From assembly GCF_001644575.1 (NCBI RefSeq), contig NZ_CP015596.1:1860001-1924000 (forward strand): 64,000 nt of DNA. The letters are read 5' to 3'. Positions 55,486-64,000 of this stretch are shown here, piece by piece. Within the stretch, counting starts at the first letter, position 1, and the number at the start of each line of letters is the position of its first letter. Source of the stretch: Mycobacterium adipatum. GTDB lineage: Bacteria > Actinomycetota > Actinomycetes > Mycobacteriales > Mycobacteriaceae. The position numbers were made by a program, and so were the translations under genes. The notes beneath the pieces were generated by a model. That model was not told the origin of the DNA, ran no database searches, and saw nothing but the letters and a program-made list of their open reading frames with translations.

Positions 55486-56337
55486 ATGGACATCTCCGCG
55501 CCCTTCATCGGTAGTGAGGCATTGGCGGCAGGTGCACTCAGCCGGCACGAGCTACGCAAGTACTACCGCGCCGTACTGCCCGACGTGTATGCCGACAAGC
55601 GTGCCGCGCTCACGCTGCGACAGCGCACCATGGCGGCGTGGTTGTGGTCCGGACGTGAATCGGTGATCGCGGGTGCGGCAGCGTCAGCACTGCATGGCGC
55701 CGACTGGGTTGCCGATGATGCGCCGATCGAGCTCATCTGGCCGAATGCCCGCGCGCCGCGGCAGGTCATCACCCGGCACGACCTCCTGCTCGACGGCGAG
55801 GTGCTGGTGCTCGACGGGATGACGGTCACCACGGCCCACCGCACCGCATTCGATCTCGGTCGACGCGGCCGGATGGGCGATGCCGTCGCACGCCTGGACG
55901 CGTTGATCCGGGCTACCGGCCTGACACCGGCTGATGTGCGTGGGGTAGCCGAACGTCATCGTCATACCAGGGGACTGCGGCAACTCGAGCGGGCGCTTGA
56001 GCTGGCCGACGGCGGTGCACAGTCTCCGAAAGAGACGTGGCTCCGACTGATGCTGACCGAGGACGGTTTTCCGCGGCCGCGCACGCAGATTCCCGTCCTC
56101 GATCCGGCCGGCTACGCCAAGTACTACCTGGACATGGGGTGGGAGGACCGAAAGCTGGCCGTCGAATACGACGGGGTGCAACACGCGGAGGCACTCGCCT
56201 ACGACATCGAGCGACACGACTACATCGCCGGCCTCGGGTGGAGCGTCGTCAGAGTGGCGGCGGGCCAACGGCGTCCCAGCATCATCGCTCGTGTGGAGCG
56301 GGAGTGGCGCCGGCTTTCCGCGTTGACTCTGCGTTGA
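55486..56337 (+). CDS. DUF559-domain protein (Rv1073 type), possible endonuclease fold
   Basis: This 283-residue protein has an N-terminal winged-helix-like region (SRHELRKYYRAVLPDVYADKRAALTLRQR) as in AbiEi-type antitoxins and a C-terminal DUF559 segment with YLDMGWEDRKLAVEYDGVQHA, the Vsr-like D/E-x-DG-x-QH motif. Similar proteins are numerous in actinobacteria and their function is unknown; no partner toxin gene is next to it. The ATG at 55486 gives the family N-terminus MDISAPFIGSEAL. It is bracketed by two 53-nt repeats, and its last codons lie inside copy 2. Confidence 0.75.
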   Translation: MDISAPFIGSEALAAGALSRHELRKYYRAVLPDVYADKRAALTLRQRTMAAWLWSGRESVIAGAAASALHGADWVADDAPIELIWPNARAPRQVITRHDLLLDGEVLVLDGMTVTTAHRTAFDLGRRGRMGDAVARLDALIRATGLTPADVRGVAERHRHTRGLRQLERALELADGGAQSPKETWLRLMLTEDGFPRPRTQIPVLDPAGYAKYYLDMGWEDRKLAVEYDGVQHAEALAYDIERHDYIAGLGWSVVRVAAGQRRPSIIARVEREWRRLSALTLR

Positions 56338-56379
56338 GGGCGTGGGCTACTCGCACTTTTGCGCCATGGGCGCAGAGTC
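56327..56379 (+). repeat. 53-nt repeat, copy 2
   Basis: It overlaps the last 11 bases of the DUF559 gene, including its stop, and the first 2 bases at the 3' end of purT. Six mismatches separate it from copy 1 over the same length. Confidence 0.8.
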
Positions 56380-57562
56380 AGCGAGAAGTGGGGCGGACCC
56401 GGCTCGCCGCCTCGACGGCATTGGCGCGGGCCACGTCGACGTCGGCGTCGTAGGCCAATGCCACCCCCATCCGGCGTTTCACGAAGCTCTCCGGCTTGCC
56501 GAACAGCCGAATATCGGTGCGTGGCACCGCCAAAGCCTCATCCACCCCGTCGAAGACGACACCCTCGGCGTCCACCCCGCCGTAGATCACCGCGCTCGCA
56601 CCGGGTGTCCTCAGCGTGGTGTCCACGGGCAGTCCGAGGATCGCGCGGGCGTGCAGCTCGAACTCGTTCTGCCACTGCGTCACCATCGTCACCATGCCGG
56701 TGTCGTGCGGGCGCGGACTGACCTCGCTGAACCAGACGTCGTCACCCTTCACGAACAGTTCGACGCCGAAAATGCCCTGCCCGCCGAGGTTGTCGGTCAC
56801 CGCGGCGGCGATCTGCTGGGCGCGCCGCAGTGCGGCGGCCGACATCGGATGCGGCTGCCAGCTCTCCACGTAATCACCGCTGACCTGCTTGTGGCCGATG
56901 GGCTCGCAGAATTGGGTCCCGCCCACCGCGCGCACCGTGAGAAGCGTGATCTCGTAGTCGAAGTCGATGAACCCCTCGACGATGATCCGGGTGTTGCTCA
57001 CCCGGCTACCGGACATCGCGTACTCCCAGGCCGGCGCGACGCCGTCCGGGCCGTCGATCTTGCTCTGCCCCTTGCCCGAACTGCTCATCACCGGCTTCAC
57101 CACACACGGATAGCCGATCTCGTCGACCGCCGCCTGCAGCTCGGCCAACGAATCGCAGAACCGGTACGGGCTGGTGGTCACGCCCAGCGTCTCGGCCGCC
57201 AGCCGCCGGATACCCTCGCGGTCCATCGTCAAGCGGGCCGCCCGGGCGGTCGGGATCACCCGCACCGCACCGGCGGCCTCCAGCTCTTCCAGCACCGGCG
57301 TCGCGATGGCCTCGATCTCGGGCACCACCAGATCCGGCCGCTCGGTCTCGATGAGTTCGCGCAGCGCGTCCGGGTCGGTCATCGCCAGCACGCGCGCATG
57401 GTGCGCGACCTGGTGCCCCGGCGCGTTCGGGTAGCGGTCGACGGCGATGGTTTCGACGCCGAGGCGCTGCAGCGCGATCAGGACTTCGCGGCCGAGCTCA
57501 CCCGAGCCGAGCAGCATGACCCGGGTGGCGTGCGGGGACAGTGGTGTTCCGAGACTGGTCAA
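56378..57562 (-). CDS. purT: Formate-dependent phosphoribosylglycinamide formyltransferase PurT
   Basis: This 394-residue ATP-grasp enzyme makes formyl-GAR from GAR, formate and ATP, a folate-independent third step of purine synthesis. It aligns from its first residues with E. coli Pur[69 protein letters not shown] and [14 protein letters not shown]. The start is a TTG at 57562, one base after the fadA3 stop, so it is translated from the fadA3 transcript. In M. tuberculosis purT lies elsewhere, so this placement is unusual. Confidence 0.93.
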   Translation of the reverse strand: MTSLGTPLSPHATRVMLLGSGELGREVLIALQRLGVETIAVDRYPNAPGHQVAHHARVLAMTDPDALRELIETERPDLVVPEIEAIATPVLEELEAAGAVRVIPTARAARLTMDREGIRRLAAETLGVTTSPYRFCDSLAELQAAVDEIGYPCVVKPVMSSSGKGQSKIDGPDGVAPAWEYAMSGSRVSNTRIIVEGFIDFDYEITLLTVRAVGGTQFCEPIGHKQVSGDYVESWQPHPMSAAALRRAQQIAAAVTDNLGGQGIFGVELFVKGDDVWFSEVSPRPHDTGMVTMVTQWQNEFELHARAILGLPVDTTLRTPGASAVIYGGVDAEGVVFDGVDEALAVPRTDIRLFGKPESFVKRRMGVALAYDADVDVARANAVEAASRVRPTSR

Positions 57563-57563
57563 A

Positions 57564-58781
57564 TCAGGACAGCCGCTCCACGACCATCGCCATACCCTGG
57601 CCGCCGCCGACGCACATCGACTCGATGCCGAAGGTCTTGTCGTGGGTGGCCAGGTTGTTCAGCAGGGTTGCGGTGATGCGGGCGCCGGTCATGCCGAACG
57701 GGTGCCCCAGCGCGATCGCGCCGCCGGAGACGTTCAGCTTGTCCTCGTCGATGCCGAGCTCGCGGGCCGATCCGATCACCTGAACGGCGAAGGCCTCGTT
57801 GATCTCGACCAGGTCGATATCGGAGATGGTCTTGCCGGCCTTGCCCAGTGCCTTGCGGATGGCCTCGATCGGGCCCAGGCCCATAATCTCCGGCGACAGC
57901 CCGGACACCCCGGTGGACACGATGCGCGCCAGCGGGGTCAGCCCCAGCTCCTTGGCCTTGGTGTCGCTCATGATGACGACGGCCGCGGCGCCATCGTTGA
58001 GCGGGCAGGCGTTGCCCGCCGTGATCGTCCCATTGGCGCGGAACACCGGCTTGAGCTGGCTGATCTTGTCGTAGGAGGTGCCGGCACGCGGGCCGTCATC
58101 GGTGGAGACGACGGTGCCGTCGGGCAGCGTCACCGGTGAGATCTCGCGCTCGAAGAAGCCGCTCTTGATGGCCTCCTCGGCGCGGTTCTGCGACCGCACA
58201 CCCCAGTGGTCCTGGTCCTCGCGGCTGATACCGGTGTAGGTGGCGACGTTCTCGGCCGTCTGGCCCATCGCGATGTAGACGTCCGGGATGAGGCCGTCCT
58301 CGCGCGGGTCGTGCCAGGTGGACTCGTCTTCGGCCTGCTTGACGGTGCGCGCCTGCGCCTCGTCGAACAGCGCGTTCTTGCTGTTGGGGGCACCGTCGGC
58401 GGCGCCGACCCCGAAGCGCGACACGGTCTCCACACCGGCGGAGATGAACACGTCCCCCTCGCCGGCCTTGATCGCGTGGAAGGCCATCCGGGTGGTCTGC
58501 AACGACGACGAGCAGTACCGGTTCACCGTGGTGCCGGGCAGGAAGTCGTAGCCGAGTTCGACGGCGACCGCGCGGGCGATGTTGTAGCCGGCCTCGCCCG
58601 CGGGCTGGGCGCAGCCCATCATCAGGTCGTCGATATCGCGGGGATCCAGCGAGGGCACCTTGTCCAAGACCGCGCGCACCATCTGGGCAGCCAGATCGTC
58701 GGGTCGCATGGTGGCCAACGAACCCTTGACGGCGCGTCCGATGGGGGAGCGGGCGGTGGCGACGATGACGGCTTCGGGCAT
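57564..58781 (-). CDS. fadA3: Acetyl-CoA acyltransferase FadA3 (thiolase)
   Basis: This 405-residue thiolase should cleave 3-ketoacyl-CoA in beta-oxidation. It has Cys90 in [18 protein letters not shown], the second site [26 protein letters not shown] and the C-terminal Cys in [11 protein letters not shown]. It corresponds to Rv1074c with the same length as I recall. A KstR-like box lies 28 bp upstream of the ATG. purT follows with a 1-bp gap in the same transcript. Confidence 0.93.
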   Translation of the reverse strand: MPEAVIVATARSPIGRAVKGSLATMRPDDLAAQMVRAVLDKVPSLDPRDIDDLMMGCAQPAGEAGYNIARAVAVELGYDFLPGTTVNRYCSSSLQTTRMAFHAIKAGEGDVFISAGVETVSRFGVGAADGAPNSKNALFDEAQARTVKQAEDESTWHDPREDGLIPDVYIAMGQTAENVATYTGISREDQDHWGVRSQNRAEEAIKSGFFEREISPVTLPDGTVVSTDDGPRAGTSYDKISQLKPVFRANGTITAGNACPLNDGAAAVVIMSDTKAKELGLTPLARIVSTGVSGLSPEIMGLGPIEAIRKALGKAGKTISDIDLVEINEAFAVQVIGSARELGIDEDKLNVSGGAIALGHPFGMTGARITATLLNNLATHDKTFGIESMCVGGGQGMAMVVERLS

Positions 58782-58808
58782 GACGGCTCCTCAGGACTCA
58801 AGTACATA

Positions 58809-58822
58809 TGCAACGTGTTGCA
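58809..58822. promoter_or_regulatory. KstR-box-like palindrome before fadA3
   Basis: TGCAACGTGTTGCA matches TNNAACNNGTTNNA at every fixed position and is a full palindrome. It lies in the 47-bp gap between the SGNH hydrolase stop and the fadA3 start, both on the minus strand. Confidence 0.6.
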
Positions 58823-58828
58823 AGAAAC

Positions 58829-59782
58829 CTAGCCCGCCGACACCACGATGGGTGCGGGGACCCCGGTTGTGCGACGCCACAGCCGAGTCAGGTTGGCGAT
58901 CCGGGGCAGCACGGTGGCACCGTCATCGGTGCGCGATTCCAGCGCCGCCTCGGCCGGCGCGTCAGAGACGAAGTCGCCGAGCGCATTACACAACGCGGGC
59001 AGCAACTGCTGGGCGGCGAGCCGGTAGCCCGCCCCGGACGGGTGGAACATGTCGGGGGAGAACAGCAGTTCGGGGGCCTTGTAGAAGTCCGGTGCCAGCA
59101 GATCCGAGAACGGCACCGGGACCCCGCCGGCCGCGCGCACCTCGGCGGCCTGCGCCCGGGCCAGCCGCAGTCCCTGACTGCGCGTCACCCAGCGCAGCGG
59201 CTGCGGGATCGCCTTGATGACGCCGAAATCGGGGCAGGTCCCGACGACCACCACGGCACCAGCGGCGCGCAGGCGCTGCACGGCGCGGCCGACCCGGCGT
59301 GCCGAGGGCCAGGTGCCGTTGGGTTTGGTGATGTCATTGGCGCCGATCATGATGACCGCGGCATCCGGGGGCGGCCCCGCGACGAACATCGCGTCGATCT
59401 GTCCCGAGAGCCCCTTGGAGGTCGCGCCGACGATCGCCTTGGTGCTCAGCCGGATCCGTCGGCCCGATTCCTCGGCGAGGCCACGGGCCAGCAGCACACC
59501 GGGCACCTCGTCGGCGCAGGAACTGCCGTATCCGGTGGCGGTGGAGTCGCCGAAGATCATCAGGTGCAGGTCGAAGGGGACGTCGCGGGTCCATCGCTGC
59601 ACCGGGCCGCCCCCGGCGACATAGACACCGTCGGCGCGCGGCGGGACGTCCCAGGACTTGGGTATCACCCGGCGGGCCTGATCGGCCTGCCCGCTCAGCA
59701 GGTTGCGTGCCCCGACATAGGCCGAACCCGTTGACGCCAAGGCTGCGGCTGCCAGGGCGATGCTCGATGCGCGACTGCCCAC
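58829..59782 (-). CDS. SGNH/GDSL-family hydrolase (Rv1075c type)
   Basis: This 317-residue esterase has an N-terminal hydrophobic signal or anchor (SIALAAAALASTGSAYVGA), block I FGDSTATGYGSS with the catalytic Ser near residue 80, block III GANDITKP and block V DMFHPSG with Asp and His. Rv1075c is reported to be a GDSL esterase. The GTG at 59782 is 7 nt after TAGTAT, implying a leaderless mRNA, and gives the expected length; the open frame to 60322 is antisense to lipU. Confidence 0.88.
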   Translation of the reverse strand: MGSRASSIALAAAALASTGSAYVGARNLLSGQADQARRVIPKSWDVPPRADGVYVAGGGPVQRWTRDVPFDLHLMIFGDSTATGYGSSCADEVPGVLLARGLAEESGRRIRLSTKAIVGATSKGLSGQIDAMFVAGPPPDAAVIMIGANDITKPNGTWPSARRVGRAVQRLRAAGAVVVVGTCPDFGVIKAIPQPLRWVTRSQGLRLARAQAAEVRAAGGVPVPFSDLLAPDFYKAPELLFSPDMFHPSGAGYRLAAQQLLPALCNALGDFVSDAPAEAALESRTDDGATVLPRIANLTRLWRRTTGVPAPIVVSAG

Positions 59783-59978
59783 GAAATCGATACTAAAAGC
59801 CGATTTCGGCAATGTCAGTGTTGTCGAGGAGTGGGCGCGGTCACGGTGGGGTATCAACTCCGGAACCAAACGGATTCTTTGATTGTTGAACCGATTGACG
59901 CGAGCGCAAGCTAAGTTACCCCGGTTGGCTAAGTAAATATCCGCAACGGGTACTACAACGGCGTAGGAAGTGGTGGCG
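59783..59978. other. Divergent intergenic region between SGNH hydrolase and lipU
   Basis: This 196-bp region is more AT-rich than its surroundings. It contains the TAGTAT -10 of the hydrolase and, near lipU, two direct GCTAAGT repeats 18 bp apart (59910 and 59928). No clear IdeR, KstR or SOS site was found. Confidence 0.4.
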
Positions 59979-61025
59979 ATGACGGCACCAAGCAAGGTCT
60001 CAGGTTCACCGCGCACGGCGATAAGCCCAGTTAGAGCGCGGCAATCCCGGCGATTCCCGGTCGGTGACTGGCGCCCCGTCGAGGTCGTCGAGGACGGCGC
60101 CAGCATCGCGGGCCGGATCGCCGGACTGGTTGCCATGATGACCATCCGGCCAACTCTGGCAATCGGTAGCCATGTCCCCAAGCTGCCCTGGCCCTTCGGC
60201 ATCGTCGACTTCGCCGCGCGGGTGCTGCGGCCGGCCCCCGGCACGGTCCGCGCCACCATCGCGCTGCCGAACTGCACGGCCCAACTCGTCCGCGCCGCCG
60301 GCGTGCTGCCCGCCGACGGCATGCGCAGCGTCGTTCTTTACCTGCACGGCGGGGCCTTTTTGTCCTGCGGCGTGAACACGCATGGCCGCCTGACCACGGA
60401 GCTGTCGAAATTCGCCGACAGCCCGGTGTTCGTCGTGAACTACCGGATGATCCCCAAGCACTCGATCGGGGTGGCCCTCGACGACTGTTACGACGCCTAC
60501 CGGTGGCTGCGGCTGACCGGGTACGCGCCGGAGAACATCGTGCTCGCCGGTGACTCGGCGGGTGGATACCTGGCGCTGGCGCTGGCCCAGCGGCTGCAGG
60601 CCGAGGGTATCGAGCCCGAGGTGCCGGCCGCTGTCGTGACCATGTCCCCGTTGTTCGAGATCGACAACACGCACCGCACCCAGCACCCGAACGCCCGCAC
60701 CGATGCGATGTTCCCGCCGAAGGCGTTCGACGCCCTGGTCGACATGATCGGCACGGTCGCCGCGCGGCACGGCGAAGAGGTCTACGAGCCGCTGCAGAAC
60801 ATCGAACCCGGGCTGCCGCGCACCCTCATCCACGTCTCCGGGTCGGAGGTGCTGCTCAACGACGCGCGCAAGGCCGCGCGGATGCTGGCCGAGGCCGGCG
60901 TCCCGGTCGAGGTGCGCATCTGGCCCGGTCAGATGCACGTGTTCCAGCTGTGTTCACCGCTGGTCAACGAGGCGACCCGGTCGCTGCGTCAGATCGGTGA
61001 CTACATTCGAGAGGCGACGTGGTGA
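59979..61025 (+). CDS. lipU: Esterase/lipase LipU, hormone-sensitive lipase family
   Basis: This 348-residue alpha/beta hydrolase has the HSL oxyanion motif YLHGGAFLSCG, nucleophile elbow GDSAGGYLALA and a late GQMHVFQ with the catalytic His. Short-chain acyl ester hydrolysis is expected. The ATG at 59979 follows AGGAAG by 8 nt; a GTG at 59970 is the other option. It corresponds to Rv1076 but has a longer N-terminus, about 50 residues, than the annotated M. tuberculosis protein as I remember it. Confidence 0.88.
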   Translation: MTAPSKVSGSPRTAISPVRARQSRRFPVGDWRPVEVVEDGASIAGRIAGLVAMMTIRPTLAIGSHVPKLPWPFGIVDFAARVLRPAPGTVRATIALPNCTAQLVRAAGVLPADGMRSVVLYLHGGAFLSCGVNTHGRLTTELSKFADSPVFVVNYRMIPKHSIGVALDDCYDAYRWLRLTGYAPENIVLAGDSAGGYLALALAQRLQAEGIEPEVPAAVVTMSPLFEIDNTHRTQHPNARTDAMFPPKAFDALVDMIGTVAARHGEEVYEPLQNIEPGLPRTLIHVSGSEVLLNDARKAARMLAEAGVPVEVRIWPGQMHVFQLCSPLVNEATRSLRQIGDYIREATW

Positions 61026-61054
61026 GCCGATCGCCGGCCTGAGACCATGGTGGT

Positions 61055-62449
61055 ATGCGCATCGCCAGGCACATCAGTGAGCTCATCGGCAATACCCCGC
61101 TGGTCCAGCTGAACTCGGTGGTCGCACCGGGGTCGGGCCTGGTCGCCGCGAAGATCGAGTACCTCAACCCGGGCGGCAGCTCCAAGGACCGGATCGCGAT
61201 CAAGATGATCGACGCCGCCGAGGCCTCCGGCGAGCTCAAGCCCGGCGGCACCATCGTCGAACCCACCTCCGGTAACACCGGGGTGGGGCTGGCCCTGGTC
61301 GCGCAACAACGCGGTTACCGCTGCGTGTTCGTCTGCCCGGACAAGGTCAGCGAGGACAAGCGGAATGTGCTGCGCGCCTACGGTGCCGAAGTGGTGGTGT
61401 GCCCCACCGCCGTCGCCCCGGACGACCCGGCCAGCTATTACAGCGTGTCCAACCGTTTGGTCGAGGAGATCGAGGGGGCCTGGAAACCCGACCAGTACTC
61501 CAACCCGATGGGGCCGGAGAGCCATTACGAGACCACCGGTCCCGAGATCTGGGCCGATACCGACGGCAAGATCACGCACTTTGTCGCCGGTGTGGGCACC
61601 GGTGGCACCATCACCGGCACCGGTCGCTACCTCAAGGAGGTGTCCGGCGGCCGCGTCCAGGTGATCGGCGCCGATCCGGAGGGGTCGGTCTATTCGGGCG
61701 GTACCGGTCGCCCGTACCTCGTAGAAGGCGTCGGCGAGGATTTCTGGCCCAGCGCATACGATCCCGCCGTCCCGGACCGCATCATCGCGGTGTCCGATGC
61801 CGACTCCTTCGAGATGACGCGGCGACTGGCCCGCGAGGAGGCCCTGCTGGTCGGCGGATCGTGCGGGATGGCGGTGGTGGCCGCGCTGAAGGTCGCCGAG
61901 GAGGCCGGACCCGACGCCGTGGTGGTGGTGCTGCTCCCCGACGGTGGACGCGGTTACCTGTCAAAGGTTTTCAACGATGCCTGGATGTCCTCGTACGGTT
62001 TCCTGCGCAGCAGGCTGGACGGTTCCGTCGACGACGTCACGGTCGGAGAGGTGTTGCGCCGCAAGTCCGGTGAACTGCCGGATCTGGTGCACACCCATCC
62101 GTCCGAGACGGTGCGCGACGCCATCAGCATCCTGCGCGAGTACGGGGTGTCGCAGATGCCGGTGGTGGGCGCCGAACCTCCGGTGATGGCCGGCGAGGTG
62201 GCGGGCAGTGTGTCCGAAAGGGAGCTGCTGTCAGCGGTTTTCGAAGGACGGGCAAAGCTGGCCGACGCTGTGGCGCTGCACATGAGTGAGCCCCTGCCGC
62301 TGATCGGATCCGGTGAACTACTCGGAACCGCGGCAAAAGAGCTGCGGGACAGCGACGCTGTCATGGTCGTCGAGGACGGCAAGCCGATCGGCGTGCTGAC
62401 CCGCCATGACCTGTTGGGATCGCTGTCCGAGAGCGCCGCGCATCGCTAG
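61055..62449 (+). CDS. cbs: Cystathionine beta-synthase
   Basis: This 464-residue PLP enzyme condenses serine and homocysteine to cystathionine in the reverse transsulfuration route. The PLP lysine is Lys44 in PGGSSKDRIA; TSGNTG and GTGGTITGTGRYL bind cofactor phosphate. The C-terminal part from about residue 330 has two CBS domains, which may bind SAM or a nucleotide. Length equals that of Rv1077. It links the methionine operon and the cysteine/sulfur genes in this window in metabolic terms. Confidence 0.93.
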   Translation: MRIARHISELIGNTPLVQLNSVVAPGSGLVAAKIEYLNPGGSSKDRIAIKMIDAAEASGELKPGGTIVEPTSGNTGVGLALVAQQRGYRCVFVCPDKVSEDKRNVLRAYGAEVVVCPTAVAPDDPASYYSVSNRLVEEIEGAWKPDQYSNPMGPESHYETTGPEIWADTDGKITHFVAGVGTGGTITGTGRYLKEVSGGRVQVIGADPEGSVYSGGTGRPYLVEGVGEDFWPSAYDPAVPDRIIAVSDADSFEMTRRLAREEALLVGGSCGMAVVAALKVAEEAGPDAVVVVLLPDGGRGYLSKVFNDAWMSSYGFLRSRLDGSVDDVTVGEVLRRKSGELPDLVHTHPSETVRDAISILREYGVSQMPVVGAEPPVMAGEVAGSVSERELLSAVFEGRAKLADAVALHMSEPLPLIGSGELLGTAAKELRDSDAVMVVEDGKPIGVLTRHDLLGSLSESAAHR

Positions 62450-62554
62450 GGTGGGCGAATCGCACTGATTGCGTTGGCAAACACGGTGTGCGGCGCGGTC
62501 GTATCCGGTCGATGAAGTTGGTGTTAGTGCCGCCACACCGGCCTTTTTCTCCGG

Positions 62555-62560
62555 TAGGGT
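62555..62560 (+). promoter_or_regulatory. Putative -10 hexamer of the pra promoter
   Basis: TAGGGT lies 46 bp before the ATG, following a T-rich stretch. The leader would be about 39 nt and contains GGAAGG 7 nt before the start codon. No good -35 hexamer is visible. Confidence 0.35.
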
Positions 62561-62605
62561 TACACGCCGCAGAACCAGCTAATTTCCTGACCTGGAAGGC
62601 GCCCG

Positions 62606-63226
62606 ATGACCGAGCAACCGCCACCACCTCCCGGGAATTACCCGCCGCCTCCGCCCCCACCGCCCGGTGGGTACCCGCCGCCCCCGCAGGGTGGATTCCC
62701 CCCGCCGCCCCCGGGTGGCGGTTACGGTGGTCCGCCGCCCGGTGCCGGATTGCCGAAAGAGGCGTACACGCCGTGGTTGACGCGCGTGCTGGCGTGGATC
62801 ATCGACATCCTGCCGGTGGCCATCCTGGAGGGCATCGGTTACGGCCTGCTGCTGGGAACCCGGGAGACGGTGTGTGTGACCGACACCTCCGAATACGATC
62901 TCGGTGAGTTCTGCGCCACCGGCGCTTCGACGCTGGGCCAGGTGTCCTTCGCGATCACCTGGATTCTGGCGCTCGCCTTCGTCATCTGGAATTACGGCTA
63001 CCGGCAGGGGACAACGGGCTCCAGCATCGGCAAGAGCATCCTGAAGTTCAAGGTGGTCAGCGAAAGCACCGGCCAGCCAATCGGATTCGGCATGTCGATC
63101 GTGCGTCAGATCGCGCATGTGGTGGACGCCATCATCTGCTACATCGGCTACCTGTTCCCGCTGTGGGATGCCAAGCGCCAGACGATCGCCGACAAGATCA
63201 TCAAGACGGTCTGCCTGCCCCTCTGA
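62606..63226 (+). CDS. pra: Proline-rich RDD-family membrane protein (Pra type)
   Basis: This 206-residue protein has a cytoplasmic Pro/Gly-rich N-terminus (residues 1-50, PPPPPGGYPPPP repeats) and an RDD domain with three membrane segments: TRVLAWIIDILPVAILEGIGYGLLLG, the middle helix SFAITWILALAFVIWNYGYRQG, and IGKSILKFKVV to the third helix. It corresponds to the proline-rich antigen homologue Rv1078. The function is unknown; Pro-rich heads may bind partner proteins. A similar Pro-rich membrane gene follows 117 bp downstream. Confidence 0.88.
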   Translation: MTEQPPPPPGNYPPPPPPPPGGYPPPPQGGFPPPPPGGGYGGPPPGAGLPKEAYTPWLTRVLAWIIDILPVAILEGIGYGLLLGTRETVCVTDTSEYDLGEFCATGASTLGQVSFAITWILALAFVIWNYGYRQGTTGSSIGKSILKFKVVSESTGQPIGFGMSIVRQIAHVVDAIICYIGYLFPLWDAKRQTIADKIIKTVCLPL

Positions 63227-63343
63227 GATTCGTACGAACACCGTTTCACCGGACACGCTGGACCGCGGATTCGCCGCTGCGGGAAAGGTTTTCACTACGA
63301 CCACGGCGGTTCACTTCAAACCTCGACGCGAAGAGAAGGCGCC

Positions 63344-64000
63344 ATGACCCAGCCACCACCCCCGCCGGGCGGTTACCCACCACCCCCGGAGAACGTCCCG
63401 CCGCCGGGCGGATACCCGCCGCCGCAGGGCAACTACCCGCCGCCAGGTGGCTACCCGCCGCCGCCGCAGTATTACCCGCCGCCGCAAGGCAATTACCCGC
63501 CGCCCGGTTACCCGCCGCCGGGCAACTACCCGCCGCCCGGCGCCCCCGCCTACAGCGTGGGAGAAGCCGTCTCCTGGGCGTGGAACAAGTTCAGCAAGAA
63601 CGTCACGGCGATCCTGGTGCCCACTTTGGTGTTCGGGGTGGTCTACGCCGTGCTGCAGACCGTGATCCAGACGATCACCTCGGCGTTCAGCACGGTGGAC
63701 AGCACGTCCTACGGTGACGGTTACGCCGCGAGCATCTCGCTGGGGCTCGGCGGGATCGTGGTCTCCATCATCGGCGCCGTCGTGACGGTGATCGTGGCGG
63801 CGGTGGTGCAGTCGGCCTATATCGGCGGCATGCTCGACATCGCCAACGGGCAACCGGTGCAGATCGGGTCGTTCTTCACGCCGCGCAATGTCGTCAACGT
63901 CATCATCGCCTCGGTTCTGTCCAGCATCATCGTGGGCATCGGTGTGTTGCTGTGCATCGTCCCGGGTGTCATCGCCACCATCCTGTTGCTGTTCACCACG
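63344..64000 (+). CDS. Proline-rich multi-pass membrane protein, 3' end outside window
   Basis: The frame is open to the window end (219 codons seen). Residues 1-67 are PPPGGYPPP/PPQGNYPPP repeats like those of pra; the rest has at least three hydrophobic segments (AILVPTLVFGVVYAVLQTV, GIVVSIIGAVVTVIVAAVV, VIIASVLSSIIVGIGVLLCIV) with GEAVSWAWNKFSKNV before the first. This resembles DUF975-like or glycerophosphodiesterase-membrane-type domains. AGAAGG precedes the ATG at 63344. No function can be assigned. Confidence 0.8.
   Translation, partial: MTQPPPPPGGYPPPPENVPPPGGYPPPQGNYPPPGGYPPPPQYYPPPQGNYPPPGYPPPGNYPPPGAPAYSVGEAVSWAWNKFSKNVTAILVPTLVFGVVYAVLQTVIQTITSAFSTVDSTSYGDGYAASISLGLGGIVVSIIGAVVTVIVAAVVQSAYIGGMLDIANGQPVQIGSFFTPRNVVNVIIASVLSSIIVGIGVLLCIVPGVIATILLLFTT

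Noticed and set aside
63362..63545. Tandem DNA repeat as a non-coding array
   Set aside because: The repetition is explained by Pro/Gly/Tyr codon repeats in the proline-rich protein.

Overview
This window is a high-GC actinobacterial chromosome segment, almost certainly from a fast-growing mycobacterium (Mycolicibacterium type). The basis is gene content and gene order as I remember them from Mycobacterium tuberculosis: one stretch follows the Rv3329-Rv3370c neighbourhood (dnaE2, nitroreductase, mfp operon, folD, metX/metY, trpS, dacB, aminotransferase) and a second follows Rv1059-Rv1078 (patatins, lpqV, rhodanese, echA8, echA9, fadA3, lipU, cbs, pra). Other mycobacterial hallmarks are an Rv1747-type FHA-ABC exporter, an EmbR-type regulator beside a Ser/Thr kinase, a DUF222/HNH (13E12) protein, a SAM-IV riboswitch and many TANNNT -10 hexamers 6-9 nt before start codons (leaderless mRNAs). 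No database search was run; all homology statements are from recognition.

Layout. 1-3250: the end of a MaoC-type hydratase, a tandem universal stress protein and an APC permease. 3258-6743: a 13E12-type HNH protein, a Met-rich single-pass membrane protein with MMGPGG repeats, and an IS481-family insertion sequence with doubled terminal repeats that lies just before the SOS-controlled dnaE2 promoter. 6744-12218: dnaE2, an F420/FMN split-barrel protein and a divergent nitroreductase, trmL and a methyltransferase. 12394-16959: the mfpEDCBA conservon (sensor kinase, roadblock, DUF742, small GTPase, pentapeptide gyrase protector). 16975-22069: TetR regulator and acyl-CoA dehydrogenase around a 41-bp operator, then the FHA-ABC exporter. 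22157-25017: old-yellow-enzyme oxidoreductase, folD and two small membrane proteins.

25094-28477 is a methionine operon (metY-metX-SAM methyltransferase) led by a SAM-IV riboswitch. 28739-38000 carries monomeric isocitrate dehydrogenase, an esterase, xthA, a secreted lipase, trpS, a YihY-type membrane protein, nitronate monooxygenase and a penicillin-binding carboxypeptidase. 38086-41577 is an Lrp/class III aminotransferase/aldehyde dehydrogenase locus that looks like amine catabolism; a 53-bp perfect hairpin separates it from ltp1. 42890-46213 has a DUF732 secreted protein, a receptor Ser/Thr kinase and EmbR. 46251-58822 is rich in lipid and sterol-type metabolism, with two KstR-like boxes (before 46285 and before fadA3), plus a cysteine-codon upstream ORF before a cysteine dioxygenase-like/rhodanese pair. 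58829-64000 has an SGNH hydrolase, lipU, cbs and two proline-rich membrane proteins, the last cut by the window end.

Most of the window is conserved core genome. The clearest accessory or unexplained parts are the insertion sequence, the Met-repeat protein, the 53-nt repeat pair around the DUF559 gene with purT next to it, the long hairpin at 41583-41635, and the small upstream ORFs.
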